From Merdimmobilis hominis (GTDB lineage: Bacteria; Bacillota; Clostridia; Oscillospirales; Ruminococcaceae), in assembly GCF_016901855.1 (NCBI RefSeq), contig NZ_JACJKY010000002.1, forward strand, positions 1 through 64,000: 64,000 nt of DNA. Direction: 5' to 3'. The position numbers and the translations under genes were made by a program. The notes beneath the pieces are model-generated. The model made no database searches and had not been told where the DNA came from. It saw only the letters and a list, made by a program, of their open reading frames with translations. Shown in pieces: positions 56,674-64,000 of this stretch (position 1 is its first letter; each line of letters starts with the position of its first letter).

Positions 56674-57228
56674 TTATTCAAAAATCGGACGCAATATGCG
56701 CATAAGCCGCGAAACCGGCAGTCCAACGACATTATTATAGTCGCCTTCGATCTTTTCGACGAACAAACCGCCCTTTCCCTGAATGCCGTATGCGCCTGCT
56801 TTGTCATACGGTTCGTCTGTATCGGCATAGGCAAAAATCTCCGTGTCGGACAGCGGATAAAACCACACGCCCGTTTCACTCACAAAGGTCTGTTCGCCGG
56901 ACGCGGTCTTTACGCACACGCCGGTGAACACGCTGTGGCGCACGCCCGACAGCATCGAGAGCATCCGCACAGCATCTGCGCGGTCTTTCGGCTTGCCGAG
57001 CGCTTCTTCACAGATGGCAACAACCGTATCGCACCCGATCACCGTTTCCGAATCGTCCAAAAATGCGGCGCGCGCCTTTTTTTCTGCCAGCGTTTTCGCA
57101 AGTTCGCGCGGACAGCACGCCGATACTGCCGATTCGTCGATATCAGCCGGACGAACCGAAAAGGGAAGTCCCGTCATCGAAAGCAGTTCGATGCGCCGCG
57201 GCGATTTGGACGCCAAGACAAGTTTCAT
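56674..57228 (-). CDS. maf: Maf-family nucleotide pyrophosphatase
   Basis: A 184-residue Maf protein, a house-cleaning nucleoside triphosphate pyrophosphatase for modified dTTP/UTP or CTP. Motifs: LVLASKSPRRIELLS at the start, VIGCDTVVAICEEALGKP in pieces (IGCDTVV), and GAYGIQGKGGLFVEKIEGDY in pieces (YGIQGKGG), then VVGLPV. ATG 57228 begins the conserved part; a TTG at 57234 in frame is possible. It is downstream of the DUF4321 gene (6-base gap) on the minus strand. Confidence 0.93.
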   Translation of the reverse strand: MKLVLASKSPRRIELLSMTGLPFSVRPADIDESAVSACCPRELAKTLAEKKARAAFLDDSETVIGCDTVVAICEEALGKPKDRADAVRMLSMLSGVRHSVFTGVCVKTASGEQTFVSETGVWFYPLSDTEIFAYADTDEPYDKAGAYGIQGKGGLFVEKIEGDYNNVVGLPVSRLMRILRPIFE

Positions 57229-57234
57229 AGCCAA

Positions 57235-57504
57235 TCAAAGCCCTTTCGAAAAAATTTTATACAGCCAAAGACAGCCGAGAATGCTTAAAATCTTGATGAT
57301 GTTGACGCTTACGGAAAAGCCGAACGACACCGTTGCAATTCCGATATCGATCGTGATCGGATTCGGCACGCCGACGCCGACCGTCTGGCCTGCTGTCAAA
57401 AATGAAAGCCACGGCACCGATGCGCACACGGTGGTAAGCATTGTGCCCAGCACAACACCGCCCAATAAAAGCAGAATAAATACCAGCGTTTTTTTAAAAT
57501 TCAT
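57235..57504 (-). CDS. DUF4321 membrane protein
   Basis: An 89-residue protein with an N-terminal membrane helix (TLVFILLLLGGVVLGTML) and a second one at the C-terminus (ILSILGCLWLYKIF). The middle, ITIDIGIATVSFGFSVSVNI, fits the DUF4321 pattern found next to maf and mre genes in Firmicutes. The start overlaps the dut end by 11 bases. No function is known; the location suggests a link to wall growth or division. Confidence 0.8.
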   Translation of the reverse strand: MNFKKTLVFILLLLGGVVLGTMLTTVCASVPWLSFLTAGQTVGVGVPNPITIDIGIATVSFGFSVSVNIIKILSILGCLWLYKIFSKGL

Positions 57505-57949
57505 GTGTCATTTCTCCTGTTCCCGTCGAGCCGAAACCGCCCGCGCCGCGTGATGTTTCGTCAAGCGTTTCGCTTTCGATAAGGCGCGGCAGAAACACCG
57601 GCGCAAACACCATCTGTGCAATCCGGTCGCCCGGTTTGACCGAAAACGGCGCGCTTCCGTGATTGAATAGCGGCACCATGATTTCGCCGCGGTAGTCGCT
57701 GTCAATCACGCCCACGCAGTTTGCAGGCGACACGCCGAATTTTGATGCAATGCCGCTTCGCGCATATAAAAACGCGGCGACGTCGTTTCGCAAAATCGCG
57801 ATCGCAATGCCTGTTTTTACACGCTCGATGGCACCCGGCGCAATCTCTATTGCACAATCGGCAAAGAGGTCATACCCCGCACTTCCTTCGGTTGCACGCA
57901 CAGGCAGGCGCGCCGTTTCGCTGAGCCGTTTTACTTGTATGGATTCCAT
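57494..57949 (-). CDS. dut: dUTP diphosphatase
   Basis: A 151-residue trimeric dUTPase that hydrolyses dUTP to dUMP. The five motifs are visible: SAGYDLFAD (1), YARSGIASKFGV (2), GVIDSDYRGEI (3), KPGDRIAQMVFAPV (4) and RGAGGFGSTG (5). ATG 57949 has AAGGAG 8 bases upstream; the earlier in-frame start at 58006 overlaps the U32 gene end. It overlaps the DUF4321 start. Confidence 0.95.
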   Translation of the reverse strand: MESIQVKRLSETARLPVRATEGSAGYDLFADCAIEIAPGAIERVKTGIAIAILRNDVAAFLYARSGIASKFGVSPANCVGVIDSDYRGEIMVPLFNHGSAPFSVKPGDRIAQMVFAPVFLPRLIESETLDETSRGAGGFGSTGTGEMTHEF

Positions 57950-57965
57950 GTTGTCTGCTCCTTTT

Positions 57966-60041
57966 TTATACGTTCCGGTAGTAAAGTCCGCGCGTATACG
58001 GCTCATTCGCCGGCGTTTTTTCGCAGTAATCCCGAATGACCGACGCGCACGTCTGCATATCCTCGCGCGTAAAATAGAGCAGTCCGTACGAGAGGTTTGA
58101 AAGCTCCTGCATCCGGTCCGCCATCCAAAGCGGCGTGCCGTTTAAAATCTCGGCGCCGTACGGTTTTCGGCACATCACATAAAACGGCGTATTGCGCCGG
58201 TCGGTGAGTGTCGGGCGTCCGTCACAGGAGGCACAGTTTGTCTTTGCCTGCACCGGACAGTTGCGCACGAGCATCAGCGGCAGATAACCATAAACCACTG
58301 CGCCGCAGGGTATAGGCGACTGAATCCGCACGGCATCCTGCGCGTTCATTTCAAACGAAAGCGTCACATGAGAAACACCCATGCGGCTTAATACACGCGC
58401 ACTCTCGCTGTTTGTCACATTCAAAAACACACCGCCCGCCGGTTCGAGCTGAAGCTCGTTTGCGATCTGCACATGCGCGATATTTTCGCACACAACGCGT
58501 TCAAATCCCTGCGCTTTGAGCGCAGAAAGCGTTTTCATCACCGATTCCTCGCGCGACGCCATCATGCGCGGCAGTTCGATCAAAAGCCGTCCCTGATAGG
58601 GTTTTAACACGTCTGTGTGTGCGGACACCTCTGCAAGCGGAAGCGCAAACAGGCCGATATTCGCCATCTGCGAAAACGGCACCTGCGAAATCGTTTCAAA
58701 CCGCGCAAACAAAAACGGTTCATCATTCGTCCGCCGTTTGACCGGATGCTTCGGCACATCGGGCAGTGTGACCGCATGCGTCTGCACCGGCACAAATTGT
58801 GCGCGCTGTGCTTCGATTTCGGCACAGACGGCGCGACGCAGTTCGTTTAATTTCGATACGGGCACCATCAGTCCCTCATCACAGGAAACCGTGATGTCAC
58901 CGGGCACAAAGATCGTACCGCCGAGTTTTTTTAAGATCCGTTCGCCCGATTCAGCCGAAAATGCTTTCTCACGTGCAATTTCAGGCGGATCGGACGTACA
59001 CGATGCGGTGTGGCCGTCTTTATCCGTACCGGTTAATGAGACGGGTTCATCTTTTTTGACCGACAGCGAAAACGAAAGCGGAATCCGTCCGTTTTCCGTC
59101 TGATACGAGTTTGCAAGCGAGCGCAGAAGCTTCGGCGTTGCACGCACAACATCGTCGCGGCTGCGGACACCGAACATCGGCGCGCCGCGTTTTCCCGTCA
59201 GATAGCCGTCCGTAAAGCCGCTTCGTGCAAACACATCGCGCAGAAGCGCTTCGTCGCCTTTGCCGCCGTCGAGCTGTTCACGGTATACCTGCGCGCACGC
59301 CGCCACATATTCCGGACGCTTCATCCGACCCTCGATCTTAAACGAGGTGACGCCCGCTTCGGCGAGTGCCTGAATCTGTGAAAGTGCGCACAAATCTTTA
59401 AGCGACAGATCATAGTCCTCTTTGTTTTTCCGGTTCGAAAACGGCAGACGGCACGTTCCGGCACAGCAGCCGCGGTTGCCGCTTCTGCCGCCGATCATTC
59501 CGCTCATATAGCACTGTCCCGAAACGGACATGCACAGCGCGCCGTGGACGAACACTTCGGTTTCAATCGGAACACTCTGTGTGATCTCTTTGATCTCAGC
59601 AAGCGAAAGCTCCCGCGAGAGCACAACGCGCGAAAGACCCAGCGCACGCATCGCCTCGGCGCCTTTTTTCGTGTGCACCGACATCTGCGTCGAGCCGTGA
59701 ATGTGCATGTTTGGTGCAATCGAACGAATCAGCGACACGACACCCCAGTCCTGCACAATGAATGCATCCACCCCTGCTTCACAGCCGTCGGCAATCACGC
59801 GCGCGGCTGTCGAAAGCTCACGGTCAAAAAGCAGGGTGTTAAGCGTTTGATACACCTTAACACCCCGTATTTTCGCATAGCGCACCGCTTCCGCCAAGTG
59901 CGTTTTATCAAAATTTGCAGCGTTTTGCCGCGCCGAAAACAATTTTGCCCCAAGATAAACAGCGTCTGCGCCGTTTTGCACGGCAGCTTCCACCGATTCC
60001 ATGTCGCCGGCCGGCAGCAAAAGCTCCGGTTTATTCGCCAT
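57966..60041 (-). CDS. U32 family peptidase
   Basis: A 691-residue protein of peptidase family U32 with the long form that includes a DUF3656 collagenase-like part. N-terminal PELLLPAGDMESVEAAVQNG and ADAVYLGAKLFSAR, the signature EVFVHGALCMSVSGQCYMSG in pieces (FVHGALCMSVSGQC), a cysteine set (RSGNRGCCAGTCRLPF), SFKIEGRMKRPEYV, and further Cys near the end (NCASCDGR). The Cys cluster suggests an iron-sulfur centre as in RlhA and UbiU-like relatives, which modify RNA or cofactors rather than cut peptides. ATG 60041 has CGGAGG; it overlaps zapA by 11 bases. Confidence 0.9.
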   Translation of the reverse strand: MANKPELLLPAGDMESVEAAVQNGADAVYLGAKLFSARQNAANFDKTHLAEAVRYAKIRGVKVYQTLNTLLFDRELSTAARVIADGCEAGVDAFIVQDWGVVSLIRSIAPNMHIHGSTQMSVHTKKGAEAMRALGLSRVVLSRELSLAEIKEITQSVPIETEVFVHGALCMSVSGQCYMSGMIGGRSGNRGCCAGTCRLPFSNRKNKEDYDLSLKDLCALSQIQALAEAGVTSFKIEGRMKRPEYVAACAQVYREQLDGGKGDEALLRDVFARSGFTDGYLTGKRGAPMFGVRSRDDVVRATPKLLRSLANSYQTENGRIPLSFSLSVKKDEPVSLTGTDKDGHTASCTSDPPEIAREKAFSAESGERILKKLGGTIFVPGDITVSCDEGLMVPVSKLNELRRAVCAEIEAQRAQFVPVQTHAVTLPDVPKHPVKRRTNDEPFLFARFETISQVPFSQMANIGLFALPLAEVSAHTDVLKPYQGRLLIELPRMMASREESVMKTLSALKAQGFERVVCENIAHVQIANELQLEPAGGVFLNVTNSESARVLSRMGVSHVTLSFEMNAQDAVRIQSPIPCGAVVYGYLPLMLVRNCPVQAKTNCASCDGRPTLTDRRNTPFYVMCRKPYGAEILNGTPLWMADRMQELSNLSYGLLYFTREDMQTCASVIRDYCEKTPANEPYTRGLYYRNV

Positions 60042-60414
60042 ACGTTCCTCCGTTGTCTGGTTCTTTCTGCTCAAACGTCATGAGCTTCATTTCGAGCATC
60101 GCATTTTTCTGTTTGAGCGATTCGATCTCTTTTTTAAGCTCGGTAATCTCCGTGCGCGAACGGGTTGCTTCCTCAAGATAGTCGATGACCTGTTTTCTCA
60201 AGTTATCCTTATCGCTTGCGGCTTTGATGCAGTCGTCCATCAGTCCGAGTGCGACAAGCATGCTGGCACTTGTCATCGAAAGTGCGTCGTTTTGCTGCAT
60301 GAATTCTTCTATTTTTGCATCCAGCGATTCTGCAAGCTGTTTGACATAGCTTACACTTTCTTCTGTCTGGATGGTATATTCTTTTCCTGCCAGAATAATT
60401 TTAATCCGGTTCAT
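60031..60414 (-). CDS. zapA: Cell division protein ZapA
   Basis: A 127-residue FtsZ-ring accessory protein. The N-terminal NRIKIILAGKEYTIQTEES, then SYVKQLAESLDAKIEEFM and the coiled coil TEITELKKEIESLKQKNAML are typical. ZapA crosslinks FtsZ filaments. ATG 60414 has CGGAGGAG directly upstream. It is the first gene of a minus-strand unit that continues with U32, dut, DUF4321 and maf, judging by overlaps and short gaps. Confidence 0.88.
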   Translation of the reverse strand: MNRIKIILAGKEYTIQTEESVSYVKQLAESLDAKIEEFMQQNDALSMTSASMLVALGLMDDCIKAASDKDNLRKQVIDYLEEATRSRTEITELKKEIESLKQKNAMLEMKLMTFEQKEPDNGGTYGE

Positions 60415-60533
60415 AGCGCTCCTCCGTTTCCCGCAAACGTGCGGCTTCTTCTTTATAGAAAAAGTATAATACAATCCCTGCGGTTTGTAAAGGAAAAAGC
60501 CCGTCAATCACGGCTTGTTTTTCTTAATTTTCT

Positions 60534-60562
60534 TTGACAAAGGACACGCTTTCGTGTACGAT
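60534..60562 (+). promoter_or_regulatory. Promoter of DUF1624 gene
   Basis: TTGACA (60534-60539), 17 bases, TACGAT (60557-60562). The perfect -35 and exact spacing support it; the RBS AGGGGG and start follow within 30 bases. Confidence 0.75.
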
Positions 60563-60593
60563 ACTTTTATCAGTAAAAAAAGGGGGATTTCCT

Positions 60594-61352
60594 TTGTTTC
60601 AAAAAGATCTGACACACCGTGTGCACCTAATCGACGAGGTGCGCGGCTTTTCGATTTTATGCATGGTATTCTATCACGCCGCATACGACCTCACCGAACT
60701 GTTCGGCGTGTCGATTCCGCTGTTTTTTTCGCCGATCATGCAGCAGTTTCTTCAGCCGCTGTTCGCGGGACTGTTCATTTTCATCTCCGGCACGGCGGCA
60801 AACTACTCCCGCGCAAATGTAAAGCGCGGCGCGCTGTGCTTTTTGTTCGGCATGATCCTAACGGTCGGCACATGGATTTTTATGCCCAGTCAGCTTGTTT
60901 TGTTCGGCATCCTTCACTGCTTGGGTGTGTGCATGATGCTTGCACCTTTATTTTTGCGGCTTGCGGGTAAAATAAAACCTGCGGTGCTCATTCCCGTGTC
61001 ACTGCTTTTATTCTTTTTGCTTTATTCCGTGCCGCAGGGAGAAATCGGGCTGTTTGGCGCCGCCGTTTCACTGCCGCGCGCGCTGTATCAGACACCGTTT
61101 TTATTCTTCTTAGGGTTTCCGGACAGTTCGTTTTTCTCGTCCGACTATTTTCCGCTTCTGCCGTGGGTATTCGCCTTTTTGGCTGGCGTTTCGTTCGGCA
61201 CGATTGTCAAATCCGGCCGCTGTCCTGCGTTTTTCTATAAGCGCCATTGCCGGCCGCTCGCTTTCATCGGACGCCACACGCTCATTGTCTACCTTGCACA
61301 TCAGCCGGTCGTGTACGGCTTGCTGTTGCTGCTTTCCCCGCTCTTTACGTAA
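60594..61352 (+). CDS. DUF1624 acyltransferase-like membrane protein
   Basis: A 252-residue membrane protein with about seven helices. The N-terminus HRVHLIDEVRGFSILCMVFYHAAYDL with the conserved Arg-Gly and His is typical of DUF1624 (heparan-alpha-glucosaminide acetyltransferase-like) proteins; FISGTAANYSRANVKRG and FIGRHTLIVYLAHQPVVY (both cited as short parts) also fit. Members may acylate sugars or wall polymers across the membrane. The start is TTG 60594 with AGGGGG 8 bases upstream, because an earlier ATG lies within the promoter -35. Confidence 0.8.
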   Translation: MFQKDLTHRVHLIDEVRGFSILCMVFYHAAYDLTELFGVSIPLFFSPIMQQFLQPLFAGLFIFISGTAANYSRANVKRGALCFLFGMILTVGTWIFMPSQLVLFGILHCLGVCMMLAPLFLRLAGKIKPAVLIPVSLLLFFLLYSVPQGEIGLFGAAVSLPRALYQTPFLFFLGFPDSSFFSSDYFPLLPWVFAFLAGVSFGTIVKSGRCPAFFYKRHCRPLAFIGRHTLIVYLAHQPVVYGLLLLLSPLFT

Positions 61353-61487
61353 ACTTTACAACACACTGCTTGTTTTTTGATAAAACCACTGGAATCTCAG
61401 GCGAAAATAGTGTAGAATAGCAGTAGAATTTTTAAAATAGGTAAGAAAAATAATGAGATCCCCTAAATTCGAAGGAGGTTTTTTGCT

Positions 61488-63239
61488 TTGAGAAAGACAA
61501 AAATTATCTGTACGTTAGGCCCGGCTTCCGCATCGGATGACATTGTCCGCGAGCTGATGCTTTCGGGCATGAACGTGGCGCGTTTTAACTTTTCCCACTC
61601 CACGCACGAAGAACACAAAAAACGGTATGATCAGGTTGACCGCATCCGCCGCGAGCTCGGTCTGCCGGTCGCAATGCTGCTTGATACAAAAGGTCCGGAA
61701 ATCCGCATCGGCCTGTTTGAAAACGACCGCATCACCTTAAAAAAAGGCGACCGCTTCACACTCACCACCCGTGACGTCGTCGGCACAAATGAACTCGTTT
61801 CGATTTCGTATAAACAGCTCCCGTTCGATATTTACGATGGATGCCGCATCTTAATCGACGACGGTCTGATCGAAATGCACGTTCTTTCCCACACCGACAC
61901 CGACATCGTCTGCCGTGTTGACAACGGCGGCCCGGTTTCAAACCGCAAAGGCGTAAACGTCCCGGGCGTGCGTCTGTCGATGCCGTATATCAGTGAGCAG
62001 GACCGCCAGGACATCCTGTTCGGCGCAGAAACCGGCTTTGACTTTATTGCCGCTTCGTTTGTCAGAAGCGCAGAGGACATCGAAGATGTCCGCACCATTT
62101 TGAGCACCGTCGACAGAAAGAACATCCGCATCATTGCAAAAATCGAAAACGCAGAGGGTGTCAAAAACATCGACGAGATTCTGCGCGTGGCAGACGGCAT
62201 CATGGTTGCCCGCGGCGACATGGGCGTCGAGATTCCGTTTGAGGAACTGCCGGGCATTCAGAAAAAACTCATCAAAAAAGCGTTCAATGCCGGCAAACAG
62301 GTCATCACTGCAACCCAGATGCTCGATTCCATGATTAAAAACCCGCGCCCGACCCGTGCGGAAACGACCGACGTTGCAAACGCAATCTACGACGGGACAA
62401 GCGCCATCATGCTGTCGGGTGAAACGGCGGCCGGCCTTTATCCGGTTGAGGCATTAAAAACAATGGCAATGATCGCAGAGCGCGCAGAACGCGAAATCGA
62501 CTATGAAAAACGGTTCCGCGCAAGAGAGATGAGCGAACTGCCGAACATCACAAACGCAATTTCCCACGCAACCGTTACCACCGCGATGGATTTGAAAGCG
62601 GCGGCAATCTTGACCGTCACCACCGCAGGACAGACGGCACGGATGCTCTCGAAATACCGTCCGCAGTGCCCGATCATTGCAGGCACACCGAATGAACAGG
62701 CTTGCCGTCAGCTGAACCTCTCGTGGGGTGTCACACCGATTCTCTTAGAAGAAAAACACCAGGAAGAGGAGCTTTTCTCCCACGCAGTCGACTGCGCAAA
62801 ACAGCACGGCCTCATCGTAGACGGCGACTTGGTCTGCATCACGGCAGGCGTTCCGCTGGGCATCTCGGGCACGACCAACATGATGCGCGTACACATTGTC
62901 GGCGATATCTTAATCACCGGCACCGGCATCACCGAAAATCAGGTGCACGCGGACCTCTGCGTCTGCGAATCGGAAGAAGAGGCACGCTTGCTTTTTAAGC
63001 CGGGTCAAATCCTCGTCATCAAAAAGACCTCGAATGCCATTTTGGATTTGATCAAAGACTGTGCCGGCATCATCACCGAACAGGACGGCGCAAACTCTCA
63101 TGCGGCAATCGTCGGACTTGCACTCAACAAACCGGTGCTCGTCGGCGCAAAAGGTGCAACCGAAATCCTGCGTTCGGGCACAAACGTGACCCTCGACGCA
63201 GAACGCGGCATCGTCTGCAATATGGCGAACAAAACCTGA
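61488..63239 (+). CDS. pyk: Pyruvate kinase with extra C-terminal domain
   Basis: A 583-residue glycolytic enzyme making pyruvate and ATP from phosphoenolpyruvate. Motifs: TKIICTLGPASA, GMNVARFNFSHST, IIAKIENAEGV, MVARGDMGVEIPFEELP (in parts) and ITATQMLDSMI. After the usual 470 residues, a PEP-utiliser-like domain follows with QDGANSHAAIVG and KPVLVGAKGA, the form common in Bacilli and Clostridia. The start is TTG 61488 with AAGGAGG at a slightly long distance. TAGAAT (61413-61418) may be its -10; a clear -35 is not seen. Confidence 0.96.
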   Translation: MRKTKIICTLGPASASDDIVRELMLSGMNVARFNFSHSTHEEHKKRYDQVDRIRRELGLPVAMLLDTKGPEIRIGLFENDRITLKKGDRFTLTTRDVVGTNELVSISYKQLPFDIYDGCRILIDDGLIEMHVLSHTDTDIVCRVDNGGPVSNRKGVNVPGVRLSMPYISEQDRQDILFGAETGFDFIAASFVRSAEDIEDVRTILSTVDRKNIRIIAKIENAEGVKNIDEILRVADGIMVARGDMGVEIPFEELPGIQKKLIKKAFNAGKQVITATQMLDSMIKNPRPTRAETTDVANAIYDGTSAIMLSGETAAGLYPVEALKTMAMIAERAEREIDYEKRFRAREMSELPNITNAISHATVTTAMDLKAAAILTVTTAGQTARMLSKYRPQCPIIAGTPNEQACRQLNLSWGVTPILLEEKHQEEELFSHAVDCAKQHGLIVDGDLVCITAGVPLGISGTTNMMRVHIVGDILITGTGITENQVHADLCVCESEEEARLLFKPGQILVIKKTSNAILDLIKDCAGIITEQDGANSHAAIVGLALNKPVLVGAKGATEILRSGTNVTLDAERGIVCNMANKT

Positions 63240-63363
63240 GTGGATATTTTGAAATCTGAGCGTTTTGCCGAATTGTACGCCGGCAAAATACAGATTTCTT
63301 GACTTTAGACAAAAAAGAGCGTAATATATTGTGCAAAAACATGTCGAATAAGGAGCGATGACT

Positions 63364-64000
63364 ATGGCATTTTACTTTGAGGAACCGTCCCGCACATTCG
63401 GAGAATATCTGCTGGTGCCGGGCTACTCTTCCGCTGAGTGCATTCCGGCAAACGTGAGCTTAAAAACACCGGTTGTCAAATTCAAAAAAGGTGAAACCTC
63501 TGCCATCACGATGAACATTCCGCTTGTTTCCGCGATCATGCAGTCGGTTTCGGGCGAAAAAATGGCAATCGCACTCGCAAAAGAAGGCGGCATCTCGTTT
63601 ATCTACGGTTCGCAGTCGGTCAAAGACGAGGCGGCAATGGTTGCACGCGTCAAAGCGTATAAAGCCGGATTCGTCACATCGGATTCAAACATCCGTCCCG
63701 ATGCAACGCTTGCAGACATCCTGGCACTCAAAGAAAAAACCGGTCACTCCACCGTCGCTGTCACAGAGGACGGCACTGCAAACGGCCGTCTGGTCGGCAT
63801 TGTCACAAGCCGTGACTACCGCGTGAGCCGCATGTCGCTCGACGAGAAAGTGTCCTCGTTCATGACACCGCTTGAAAAACTCGTCTGCGCACCGGACACC
63901 ACCACCCTCAAAGAGGCAAACGACATCATCTGGGATCACAAATTAAACTCCCTGCCGCTCGTTGACAGCGAGGGCCGTTTAAAATACATGGTGTTCCGCA
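63364..64000 (+). CDS. guaB: IMP dehydrogenase, 5-prime part
   Basis: The first 212 residues of an IMP dehydrogenase (IMP to XMP, the committed step to GTP), cut by the window edge. The N-terminal [15 protein letters not shown] is the variant found in a subgroup of clostridial enzymes; [21 protein letters not shown] and [18 protein letters not shown] are barrel parts (cited in short), followed by the CBS pair ([43 protein letters not shown]). AAGGAGCG precedes ATG 63364. The catalytic cysteine loop lies outside the window. Confidence 0.93.
   Translation, partial: MAFYFEEPSRTFGEYLLVPGYSSAECIPANVSLKTPVVKFKKGETSAITMNIPLVSAIMQSVSGEKMAIALAKEGGISFIYGSQSVKDEAAMVARVKAYKAGFVTSDSNIRPDATLADILALKEKTGHSTVAVTEDGTANGRLVGIVTSRDYRVSRMSLDEKVSSFMTPLEKLVCAPDTTTLKEANDIIWDHKLNSLPLVDSEGRLKYMVFR

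Overview
The window looks like a chromosome segment of a Gram-positive anaerobe of the class Clostridia, probably an Oscillospiraceae/Ruminococcaceae-type gut bacterium. Supporting signs are the strong AGGAGG ribosome binding sites, SipW-type signal peptidase with TasA-like proteins, large serine recombinases, TnpV, a pyruvate kinase with the extra C-terminal domain, DUF4321, ZapA, U32 peptidase and an mreBCD-PBP2-minD-mgsA cell-shape cluster. No rRNA or tRNA gene and no CRISPR array was seen.

Left part (1 to about 22.3 kb): accessory DNA made of stacked mobile-element modules. First come an ImmA/IrrE-like metalloprotease, a broken zinc-ribbon gene, a MazF/PemK toxin and three adjacent large serine recombinase genes; the middle one lacks the catalytic domain. 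Then a small conserved gene and tnpV. From 7.4 to 17.5 kb, between two intrinsic terminators, lies a minus-strand potassium-uptake island: small membrane protein, kdpF-A-B-C, a truncated CBS protein fused to a LysR remnant, a CorA-like transporter and kdpD-kdpE. From 17.5 to 22.3 kb lie a sigma-like regulator with a DUF6076 protein (minus), a cluster of four hairpins that is a good oriT candidate, mobC, a MOBP-type relaxase and a truncated tyrosine integrase.

Middle part (22.4 to 37.9 kb): surface and regulatory genes. A structured leader precedes a 5-prime-truncated anchored surface protein, a TasA/camelysin-like protein, SipW, and two further SipW-type exported proteins, one with a beta-helix-like C-terminal half. 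Then come a HipB/HipA-like pair with hipA broken, an AT-rich single-gene cassette between duplicated hairpins, a regulator with two different HTH domains, a large repeat-rich anchored surface protein, a MATE exporter behind a terminator/antiterminator leader, two hypothetical genes, and a lipoprotein/XRE-regulator cassette again flanked by near-identical hairpins.

Hexuronate region (37.9 to 45.0 kb): an AraC-type regulator is divergent from a tightly overlapping operon of uxaC, uxuA, an SDR oxidoreductase (fructuronate reductase candidate), two sugar-isomerase-like TIM barrels and a Gfo/Idh/MocA oxidoreductase. A 14-bp inverted repeat in the shared intergenic region overlaps promoters on both strands.

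Right part (45.0 to 64.0 kb): ordinary core genes. On the minus strand are an AI-2E-family permease, a membrane protein, hisS-aspS, mgsA, an orphan minD-like gene, mrdA (PBP2), mreD, mreC, mreB, maf, DUF4321, dut, a U32 peptidase and zapA. On the plus strand are a DUF1624 membrane protein, pyk and the 5-prime part of an IMP dehydrogenase gene cut by the window edge.
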